Assembly: GCA_003344405.1 (NCBI GenBank)
Contig: NOWV01000024.1
Span: forward strand, 1-64,000
Direction: 5' to 3'
Source of the DNA: Trichoplax sp. H2
Lineage: Eukaryota > Placozoa > Uniplacotomia > Trichoplacea
DNA length: 64,000 nucleotides
The notes under the pieces were generated by a model. The model saw only the letters and a list, made by a program, of their open reading frames with translations. It was not told the origin of the DNA and did not search any database. Position 1 is the first letter of the stretch, and every line of letters begins with the position of its first letter. Below, piece after piece: positions 54,701 to 64,000 of the stretch. The position numbers were made by a program, and so were the translations under genes.

Positions 54701-55262
54701 AAGTATAAAAAGCAGCAATAACTTTTACAGGTTGCATGTCAATCTTGACACTCTGAAATAATTATTTAGTAATTAATCAGCATAACGACATCATGTCCGT
54801 CTGTCCACGCCTAGACACGGTCCGATTCAGGACATAATCATTAGGGGGGCATCGTATCGCACGATACTGTGAAAGCCATACTAAACTATGGAAAGAAATC
54901 TTGCAATAATGAATTCTACGGCGCTTCGAGATTAGAAAAAAAAAGGGATTTTACCATTTTACCATAGAGGAAATATTTTGAAAAACAATCTTCAAGTATT
55001 CCTTCGTGTTTTTACTTTTAAGCTATCTTAAGTGCTTTTAATTTTATAGCGCAAAACAACCAGACATGCTACTCGATACTACGTAGGCTCAACCGACTGA
55101 CGTAAAAAATAAAAATAGCAGTTACACAAGGTTTAAGTTATTGATATTTACCTGCTCGTAACAGGCCAAAATCGTTGCTGGATCGACATTAGGAAATTCT
55201 TTAATTAGTTGATCGGTTGGGGACAACTCTATCTTCTCGTTTTGCGTATTCTCGCTCGCCAT
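51710..55262 (-). CDS. TAB2: TAB2/TAB3-like TAK1-binding adaptor, 6 exons
   Basis: Adaptor that binds K63-linked polyubiquitin and activates TAK1 in NF-kB/JNK signalling (known for vertebrate TAB2/3). Exons: 55152-55262, 53851-54124, 53059-53102, 52876-52974, 52350-52425 and 51710-52146. Phases close to 346 aa, about half the human length. An N-terminal CUE domain spans exons 1-2 (LIKEFPNVDPATILACYEQ, then NNLALCRQIL). A Ser/Pro-rich linker follows, then a coiled coil (about 129-200, RKEEELQQLKIAIEEKQ), as in TAB2. The NZF zinc finger has Cys208, Cys211, Cys222 and Cys225 with a Thr-Tyr pair where TAB2 has Thr-Phe. In vertebrates the NZF ends the protein. Here about 110 residues follow, with two polyproline stretches (STPPPRPPRPQ and TPPSPPPPT) and an Asn/Ser/Tyr-rich end. 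Orthology to TAB2 versus TAB3 cannot be decided. Confidence 0.86.
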
Positions 55263-58200
55263 GAAAATAATGTTAATTCAAACAGCACTGTAGTAAACCA
55301 CAGGACACGAATGGCGTTTGCCCTATATAAGTTATATTCATTATCTCAGTAAAGGTGATGACTCAACATGAGTTGTATGACTGAAGCAGTTGATACTGGA
55401 AATTGGAACTGCTAATCGATTCCATTTTGGTAGCTATTATTGTAGTGGTCAATATGCATAGCTAGAGATTTATACTCTATTGCATAGAGCATGAGAAAAC
55501 ATGATTTTGTGACATTCCATGGTTAAACGTATGTGAAATGAGCATGTTTATAAAGTTGTTTTGCTCTTACCTGTGAGTAAATGTTAACACAGCACAAGTG
55601 CACTTTGGGTCAGAAAGAGAAGTTGGGAAATTATTCTATATTCACGTTACCACTGCAACAAGTTAGTGGTAGGAGTATGACGGTGTTCAACCAGGCTACT
55701 GAAATAGATTGAGGACAAACAGTCTTATGATTGCACGACAGCAAGATCAGTGAGCCTATATAATAGCAAAAAATTCACTTGATTAAAAAACGGTGCTATA
55801 GAGTCTATTGGGCAGCTGAAGACACTACTGCTTGTGGTGGTGAAAGTAACGTTCAACATGTTTCTACGGCGTTATGGCGTTATAGAATAGTAAGAACAAA
55901 CTCAAAGCAGTCGATACAATCGTCAAGAAAGTTTCAAAAGGCGAGCAAACAGATATGACAGTTTGCTATCATGGAACTCACAGTCAGACCATGCATACAA
56001 GGAGAGATGACTAATGTTGTATCATAATACTATCAATACGTATGATTTTGCATCTCGTAGTGGTATTTTCCAACCCTGTCACTGAATTGCACACTGTCCA
56101 CTAAAGCAAGTACATTTAGCCGTACCTTCCAATTGACTTTGTCGAGACAACAGATAATCCTTGTCGGCAATTTCTTGCAAGAAATTTCAAGGCCCAACTA
56201 GAAGAATAAACGCTTGTCCCTAGCTGTAGACGACCACCTTCTCCACACTGATTAATTGATTAAATTATCAATTGAATCATTTATTGAAAAGATTTCCGTG
56301 GCTAGTTACAAAAATAAAATCCAATTGCCTACACTACTATGACCCAATTGAGATTGCTTACGGCATAAAACGGGATAATACTGTCAAAAAGTGGAAGACC
56401 AGCAATGGGATAGTCTTGAATATAGTACTGTAATTGGGATTTTTTTTCAATAACAAGTGTAAATTTTTCTTCTTTGAAACTCTTTGAAAGTGCAGCTTTT
56501 CCTTGTTCACTGCTGGCCCCGAATGGCTATTGTGTTTTTGCTGGTGACGATCGACGGAGATTGTGTTTGGTGGTACGTACACTTGTACAATGTATAGTAA
56601 GACGATTTGACCACGTCCAGCACTGTATCACGTGACTACTGTTGAGTACGACAGTACAGCATTGTACAATGTACAGTACTGCACGTCTCGTTTGCGTTCG
56701 GTTGTACAGTATGACGCTTCAACCACGTACTACAGTACTAGTATGACGTGAGTCACGTGACTGCGACACTACAGTTACAGTATGGCACAGTGCATCTCGT
56801 TTTGGATGACGGCGGTACTGGTTGTACATTATAGTACTGTAAGTGGGTCAGAGATTCAATTGTACAGTACTGTACTGTAGTGCCGGTTGGGTGGGTTGAC
56901 AGTTGATCTGGGCTGTGACGTGCGGTCATTTTTCAGCCACTTTTTGACAACCTTTCCTTCTAGAGTGCTATACACTGTACACTGTACTGTACAGTGGAAT
57001 CTACGCATTATACTGTACTGTGGAACAAATACCTTGTAATGATGACATCATGCGTAAAAATAGCTACTAGAAGTTCCACGTTTAAATAACGGAATACTCC
57101 TGCAAATAGCATGCTCGATGGATTTGCATTACCCTAAGAAAACTTTAAAAAATGATAAATACGAGCGACAGGCCATTGTTTATACAATAGCATAGGAGTA
57201 TTGTATGGCTGCTCAAATTATGACAAATATACATATTTTACTGCAGTAGAATGCAACGATCTTATCATAGCTTGTCCCGCAGCCCAACTCTTTCCATGAT
57301 GAATAACTCTACCTATTGCGCTATGAATTCCATAAGCATCAAGTGATTTTGTACCCATGCCGTTTACATGGGCTATCTTTCGAGTTATCATCCAATGGTA
57401 CGCCGTAGTAGCAATTTACAAATGAGATACCACATTGGAATGAAAGTTAAATTGATTCACGCTGTGTAATACTCCTAATTCATTACTACAGTACTGTGTT
57501 GCCAGCTAGCTTAGCACGCGCACTAGCAGACCGGCTTACATCTCGCACATAGCATCATATAATCATACTGAGATTCGATTTATTTAAGGCTTTATTGATG
57601 TCTATGGAACAAATGTATTGCTTTATTCTAATGCTACAGTATAACTGTATAACAAATACCGCTATAGGATCAATACTTGGACAGTTTCCTCATACATACA
57701 ATAGTACGATATTGTTTGCAATCGAGGTAAAGGCGGGTGGATGCAAGTATGTAACTCTACGACTACAGTGTTGCATACTAACATCAATAGGGGACAATTT
57801 CTCGACAGAAAGCTCACGCTCAAGACAGCATCATTACATTACATTAAAACAGCGACTAGAGCATAGCCGCTACATTTACTCATACGAGTCATTACCGAAA
57901 GATTGTAAATACCTTAAACCATACGAATGTTGCATATTGTACAAATGAATACGTATATTCGCGTATAATCCTACATGAAAATATTCCTTTTGGAGGTGTC
58001 AGTACAACCCGTGCTAATAAATTTTCATTGTCAATAGAAGAAGATTCGGTATACCAGTTCGAAAATTTATCTATACAATTTTTACTCTATTCTTTCCTAA
58101 ATTACTATACGTACATTATCTTGCACAGATTTTTAGTCTAATGAAAACGTAAAATAAGCGTATCAATAAAAGATATCAAAGTGTTTTTAATCCATTTTGT

Positions 58201-58453
58201 ACACATATCTTGTATAATATTTATGCCTTAAATAATTTTCAAATGATACAGTAGGATCATATCTTATAAATGATCCATTCCGGCGCTAGTTAGAGATTAA
58301 TTGATCTTGTAATCACTGTAGAAAAGTACATTGTATGCCTTTATGAGTTGATTCTCCTGCAAAAGAAAAGCGTTAGGGTCACCTAAAATATTAACCCGAG
58401 CGATTAAGTTACATCGATTATAATGAAACTTACCCAATAGAGGTATTTACAGG
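55263..58453. other. Intergenic: TAB2/3 promoter side and BMT2 3' side
   Basis: No supported gene. Short frames at 56358-56582 (-) and 57595-57948 (+) have no recognisable family. It holds the gtac-rich repeat island described separately. Confidence 0.4.
56575..57030. repeat. GTAC/ACAGTACTGT-rich repeat island with ~110-bp units
   Basis: Dense short palindromic words (tgtacagtac, cagtactgta, cacgtgac). Two longer blocks recur about 110 bp apart: the gaccacgt...cacgtgact block at about 56605 and 56712, and the gca(cg)tctcgttt...ggttgtac block at about 56680 and 56788. It is clearly less AT-rich than its surroundings. Not coding. Confidence 0.7.
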
Positions 58454-60796
58454 CTATAGAACGATCGCAAAGTTATTTCGTGATTTTCCTGTTCTTACAT
58501 TGGTTTTAGGGAAACTACATTCATAATAGGATCGATCATAACGGTGACTATTAAACTTTTGAATTAAACTTGTAGAAAATGAAATACCTGCTACATTTCG
58601 GGTTTTCAACTTGTAGTTGAAATACTTTATAGCTTAACTTTCGGCTAGAGTGGCTAAATAAATTGATAAATCCCAAAGATTCGAATATCTGATGTAGCAA
58701 TTTATCATCTAAATATCTTGAATTGGTCACACACGCTACAGGGACAATAAACTGGACCAAAATAATCCGCCAATGTATTAGAACCAAATCATGTTATGTT
58801 GTGATATTTATGTTGAAATTACAGATAACAGTTATAATATTGTACTACTATAAAAAAAATAAATTTGACAGAATAGCTAGAATTCAATTTAAAGGTCTTA
58901 CAAAGACATAGCCACCGAGCCTGCACAGTTTACGGCACTTTTTTAACATATTTCCTAGTAAGATTTCAAATGTTAAACAGGAATGATCATATACCCATCA
59001 TAATGTTTAATAGTTAGGTACTAACAAGGGACAAACAATCTTTCTAAAATCTCACTTAAAAGTAATCTGTTGGATACCTCTTTCTGCAGCATTACCAATA
59101 AAATTTATAACCAGGCTTAGTATAATCACATCGAATTTCTTACTTTCCTAAATGTTATAACATTGAGTCATGAATGGCTTAGTGATTGTTGTATGAATAG
59201 TAGAGGTCAGTACTAAGTTTCTGTAGTAACACTGTAGAGTTAAACGAAGATGTTACTCTAATGCTGCAATCAATTACAAAGGTTAGGAAATCTATTAGAA
59301 ATTTAATAGTTATACTGGCATTAAAAATCACCGTAAATGTTAGGAAATCAGCTTTCTGAACAGACTGATCACAGGGATTTATGTCAATGGCTGTGCAGTC
59401 TATCCAAGACTTTTGATTAACATAATTATCTTGCAAAGCACCAACATCGAGCAGCTTTAGACGTTCGTCCTGATGATAAATTAATAGTTCATTGTAATCA
59501 AACAATGTAGTAGCCAAGAGAAGAAGATGCATGATGCTATGTAAAGTAATCTCATCGCTAGTTTATATTCACAGCATTGTTATATATTGACCTTTGTAGA
59601 TGGACGTATTGTTAGTTTATTCATTTGCTTTAGAATCCATTTAGAGGTATTTTGTTGGCCGTGGTGTTCTTCTCCTAATTTTGAGGCAGTCTGATAGGCC
59701 TGAAATCCGCCACACTAATAGTATTAATGGCATAGTAAGGACGAAGTGAGTCAATGAATATGAGCTGCATCAATGATAAACCAGTAAACAAGGTCCCAAA
59801 TTTGTTGGTAAATCATTATCAACATATTTAAAAACAATATAATTTGAAATCGTTCATCCAATGAATATATCACCGGCAATAATTGCCTACTGGATACAAA
59901 GTAAGGCTAATCAATATAGCAGCATTCAACCAGTTAAGTAGAACTACCTCAATAAGCGTTTTCTTCAGATCGCTCAACTTCGTTCTTTGCTCTGCGCTAC
60001 TGATGCTGGTATCGCTCTTGACTTTATCCATCATTTTCATTAAATTATGAATTTTTGATATTAACTGGCCATCTTTTCGAATTTGGTAGCTAAGAGAATG
60101 GGTAAACAATAGAATAGCTTAGCTATTACAACATTATACTGCAAATTTATTAATTTGTTTTTCTACAAATCAAGAACTGAAACAATCATAACATTGAGAT
60201 TTTGTAAAGATTCAATTGGCCAATACTCCGTTCTGTACAGTACAGATACTGTACACTTGTGCAGTGAAGTCATTTTATTGACTTTATTTTTCCAAATTCT
60301 CTCACGAGCTAATGAGAAAACTTGAGCATGCTGCAGTCAGGTCCATACAAAGCAGTTACAGTTACTCTACTGGTAGAGTGAAGTACTACCAGAGCAGTTA
60401 GTAAACGAAGGGATAATTTCTGTACAGAAATACCTATATTAATCACTATTTAATCAGGGACTACTAAAAGGAGAGACATCACCAATTTGCTCTTGAACGG
60501 TCGATTTCTGTCTCTCTCTTATAGAGTAATCCCTGATTTAATAATCATGCTGATAGACCAAGCGTTGCTGTAAGGCAGTAGACTACTAGCTAGCATATCA
60601 ACTATGCGAATGGAACCATTGCAGCTGCACAATTCCGCAATGAGGTATCTGCATCAACTCCTGCATCACCATATCAGGCCAATAGTACAAGAGCTCAAAA
60701 AAAGGTCATAACCAACCTAGATTCGGTAATAGGTCTTGCATTCTTTTTCTTTTTTCTCTTTTTCCATTTCTTCTTCTTATTATTGGTAGTATCCAT
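58454..60796 (-). CDS. BMT2: BMT2-type large-subunit rRNA adenine-N1 methyltransferase, 8 exons
   Basis: The yeast enzyme methylates N1 of A2142 in 25S rRNA using SAM, in the nucleolus. Exons: 60717-60796, 59948-60089, 59592-59699, 59332-59469, 59078-59147, 58902-58954, 58588-58751 and 58454-58493. Phases close to 264 aa. The N-terminus is a lysine-rich nucleolar-signal-like stretch (about residues 7-18). Then come YQTASKLGE, SAM motif I LLDVGAL (116-122), WIDCTAIDIN with the motif II acidic residue, DFL, the motif IV-like KFDVIILSLVINFIG, AERGNML, VPVACVTNSRYL, SLGF, and the end RNNFAIVL. These match fungal Bmt2 far better than vertebrate SAMTOR (also called BMT2), whose motif I is LLDVGSC. 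A further in-frame ATG at 60811 would add five residues. Confidence 0.88.
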
Positions 60797-61140
60797 GGCT
60801 GGTGCTTTCATCCACACCTTCAACCACGAAATCAGGCTGACGTTATTTGGCTCTACAGTACAGTACTTTGATGTAATCATCGAGTAGTCTTAGTACTGTA
60901 GACTGTAGACTGTTGGCCGTACTGCACAGTGTACACTGTACAGTACAGCACTTACAATGCATAGTACCGTATTGTAGAGTGCACTGTACTCTACTGTGCT
61001 GTACAGTGTACAGTACAGTCAATGAACTCAGATATACTGTACACTGTACACTGTACCAGAATGTGTACTGAACACTGGAAAGTAGAGTAGGCCCATAAAA
61101 ATCGATCTACTGTACTGTCTGTATTGCGTTACTGTGCTAT
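60230..61140. repeat. Second GTAC/TACAGTG-rich repeat region
   Basis: Short words tgtacactgtac, acagtgtacagtac and tactgtac are concentrated at 60230-60260 and 60855-61140, with one more group at 61630-61670. The region overlaps the first intron and the start region of BMT2 and the upstream side of ARL13. It resembles the island at 56575-57030. Confidence 0.65.
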
Positions 61141-61786
61141 ATTTTAAGCCAGTAACGCAAAAGAACATCGATCTGTCAATGCTCCAAAAGCAATACATAA
61201 AAATGAAAAGAAATCAGGCAAATAGAATAAAGTGATTACGACAACAGAACTAAAACAACGGTCCCACAATTACCTACTACGGTTACAGTCTAGTATATTG
61301 CAGTAATTGCACCGAGGGTTGCACCAGGGGCTACTCAAGATTCCACTCTAGAGGCAGAGGTGAAATCTTACGTTTTGGACTGACGGACATCAGTCTGAAC
61401 AGGCTCTAGTTCTGACAATACTCACCTGCTATTAGAGGTATCTAGAAATTGATGACACTGTTCCGAGCGCAGCACTCACTAGAGATCTGTCAGGGATTAC
61501 TCGAGTAGTCTCTGGATCAGCTGACGATTACTAAATAAAGCTGAAAGATATTCTTAGTGCATGGACTAGGAGAATAAGAACACTTTGACTTTCTATCATA
61601 GCAGCCTTCATTAAAGAATGGCGAGATCTTAGTGTACACTGTACAGTATCAAGTGTACACTATTGTATCAGTATCAACACAGCGAATAAACCAAGACAGA
61701 GAAAAGCACCCTGAGTTCGCAATCGAGCTAAATATAAATGGTGATAGGTTGCCATAGCGACCAAGACAATATTGATTGTTCTCAGA

Positions 61787-61971
61787 ATGGATCGGCGAAC
61801 ATGGCTAGAGATGAGCTCGAACAACGTTGATTTTAATATGGATAACTATCGAGAAGTTGAGGAGGATATAGGTGAGCGTATATTAAAGGCTGATGATCCC
61901 ATTTATATTGATAGAGAATCACTATCATCAGTCATTATACTTGCAGTCAGTAAAGCAAAACGTGAAGGGTA
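61787..61971 (+). CDS. Open exon upstream of ARL13: alternative first exon or separate small ORF
   Basis: ATG at 61787, directly after the acceptor-like ttgttctcag, opens a frame that starts MDRRTWLEMSSNN and continues acidic (YREVEEDIGERILKADD) to KAKREG. It either ends at the TAA at 61970-61972 or splices at gaagg|gtaaaa in phase 2. That phase fits the ARL13 exon at 62478, just as the 62099-62178 exon does. No known domain is recognised. Whether it is an alternative ARL13 N-terminus or an unrelated small gene is undecided. Confidence 0.4.
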
Positions 61972-62098
61972 AAATCTTGCAACTCTGATAAGATAATATT
62001 ATTATAGAATATCATCATCAAGCTGGTTGGCTAATTATCGAATAAAGTAATCCTGATAGTAGTCTACTTGAGAGGTAAACACCGCAATCGCTAAACCT

Positions 62099-63985
62099 AT
62101 GCCAAAGACAGCGATGACAGAAATTTTCACAAGTTGTTTGCCGTGCCTTGGTAGGAGTAATGGATCCAATAAGAAAAGGTAAGGCGCAATAGATGATCGC
62201 TATTTAAAATCATCGAAGGAATGGAACAATACTGCCGTTGACAAACTGACGCTATACTTTTACCATCATATCATACTAAATTAAGCCTACATGATCATAT
62301 CCACTTGATGAGTATAGCAGCATCCAAATAAATAAATTATCCGAGTGAATAGATGATACTTCTTTCACAAATGGTTATCTTATAAATTGGACAATATCCT
62401 CTTTGGATAATATATTCATTACTGCAGTGATACTCTTTCAAAGCTAATGTTACGATTAATATTGCCATCATTTCTAGTGAAATCACTCTGCTAACGGTAG
62501 GACTAGATGGTGCTGGTAAATCAACTATTCTACGATGCTTGCAAGGAGGTATGTGTGTGATCGTATATTTTTGGCAAATTCAAATACACATAAAAGGCGT
62601 ACACTTTTACATGTCTACTTGATTTCAATAATGTAAAATTATCTATTCTACTTTAGTAATAAGATATTTAATTCTGTACCCAGTTTTAAATTGATTTGAA
62701 ATTGAATCGGAAAAGAGGCTATATCAAAATTACTTTTTTTGAAGCACGTATCTATTTATCATGTTATTGCTATCAACATAATTGCGTAGTGCATCGATGT
62801 CGAGGTGGAATATGAGATAGTGCTGTAGTAAATAGCACGAGAAAGTATGTCTTAAATTAGATTATTTTTATGTATACATCCCTGGCTATTAATTAAGATA
62901 GAGTAACAATACGTTATGAGACGGTATGCGACATCGATGATTGGTAATAAGAAGATGAAAGGAATACAGCTATATCATAAGTATATAAAAACTGTCTTTC
63001 CCACGACCGCATTGTTGAGCAGTAAAATTAGATGAAACTACAATGTTTCCATTAACACTATAAATCGTTGATTTGGATTTAGACATTTTGCTATCAAGAA
63101 GAGCGTGATAGCTTTCATCTGATATAAATGAAAGTCATGCGAAATAAACTCCCATAGACTAGTGTCCTGTTATACGTATTTTTAGAATGTCAGCATAGAA
63201 ACAATTTAATTTCGATCGTATCATTACAAATAGACCTGTAATCTCTATTCTCAAGCAGTAGATTTTTCGTGACTGCCGCATGATATTTATCAGTTAATAA
63301 ACAGAAATTGTTATTATTTAGCACATCATCTTATTTTTTTATGTTTAAAATTATTCTTTAGAAAGCATTGAAGGAGTTTCTACCACAGTAGGATTTAATA
63401 ACTTTTCACTGCAATTGTATGGACGTAAAATTATAACTTATGACGTCGGCGGTGGGCCGAGAATTCGTGGTATCTGGAAGAATTACTATCATGATGTAAG
63501 TAAATCAATTTATTTTCAGAACTTTATTGGCTAGTAAAGCAGTAATTGATAAAAAGCTTAAAAAAAGCATATATTTACTGTAGAATTAATCTATATCTAT
63601 TACTAGAGAAAAAAATCTGAAGGTAAATACGTACTAGCGACTCAATTTTTTTGTCGTTTACGACCAAAACGTTTATATAATGCTATTAATACAGTACAAT
63701 CGACTGTAATATATTGTTATAGAGATAAATAGCGTTTTTATTTCTTATAATTATATATTCTAGGTTCATGGTATCATTTATGTAGTCGATGCAAGTGATC
63801 ATAACAAATTAGAAGAAAATCTAGAAGTACTAGAAGAAGTTGTCAAACATGATAAATCAAAAGGAAAACCCATCTTGGTGTTAGCTAATAAACAAGATAT
63901 ACCCAATGCTATAGACAAGGAAAGATTAGTCAAACAGCTACAACTTCATTCGTTACTAACAAATAACCAAAATCCATATCGAGTG
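62099..63985 (+). CDS. ARL13B: ARL13 (ARL13B-like) ciliary small GTPase, 5' part, cut by window end
   Basis: An atypical ARF-family GTPase of the ciliary membrane; ARL13B is the exchange factor for ARL3. Exons in the window: 62099-62178, 62478-62548, 63362-63495 and 63764-63985 (donor gtgagt), 169 codons so far, with the C-terminal half beyond the window. The N-terminus has Cys-Leu-Pro-Cys, a plausible palmitoylation site like the CC of vertebrate ARL13B. P-loop GLDGAGKST is at 35-43, switch I TTVGF at 58-62, the ARL13-specific DVGGG at 78-82 (glycine where other ARFs have the catalytic glutamine), followed by IRGIWKNYY, and NKQD at 137-140. Met at 62114 is an alternative start. The upstream exon at 61787-61971 could be an alternative first exon. 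Confidence 0.9.
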
Positions 63986-64000
63986 GTGAGTCAAAATCTC

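Noticed and set aside
57595-57948. 117-codon plus-strand ORF with several cysteines.
   Set aside because: No family resemblance, no splice or promoter context, and composition similar to nearby non-coding DNA.

Overview
The window is eukaryotic nuclear DNA, by eye about two thirds A+T, with short spliceosomal introns (mostly 50-350 bp) and an animal gene set: a class A GPCR, an mGluR-like class C GPCR, a TAB2/3-type adaptor with CUE, coiled coil and NZF zinc finger, and the ciliary GTPase ARL13. Compact introns, AT richness, an intron-free class C receptor and a fungal-like BMT2 beside animal signalling genes suggest an early-branching animal, most likely a placozoan (Trichoplax/Hoilungia type). 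The species is an inference.

Layout: 1-27 kb is gene-poor. It holds a two-exon class A receptor (13422-16457), a single-exon class C receptor (20803-23550), several degenerate tandem arrays with units of about 90-150 bp, and a 20-N assembly gap at 24835-24854. The gap is flanked by two copies of one ~393 bp sequence, the second carrying an extra 356 bp segment between 7-bp direct repeats. From 26.4 kb genes are dense: an unrecognised minus-strand gene (26416-27285), head to head with TFB1M (27367-29473, +), which converges on a 23-exon DDX10 (29649-35054, -). DDX10 diverges from an intron-free TAF1B (35916-37814, +). A probable unrecognised spliced gene follows at 38425-40233 (+), then a 5.5 kb stretch with more tandem arrays, then a gene for a C-terminal CAP-Gly protein (45734-50200, +), a TAB2/3-like gene (51710-55262, -), BMT2 (58454-60796, -), and the 5' part of ARL13 (62099 to past the window end, +).

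How the genes relate: TFB1M (dimethylation of mitochondrial small-subunit rRNA), DDX10 (small-subunit processome helicase), TAF1B (Pol I initiation factor) and BMT2 (large-subunit rRNA m1A methyltransferase) all serve rRNA synthesis or maturation, and three are adjacent. The two receptors are lineage-type sensory or signalling genes. TAB2/3 belongs to the TAK1/NF-kB pathway and ARL13 to cilia. Nearly all exon models were built by hand from GT-AG boundaries (one GC-AG), reading-frame phase and family resemblance. The phases close exactly for TFB1M, DDX10, BMT2, the TAB2/3 gene, the CAP-Gly gene and the class A receptor.
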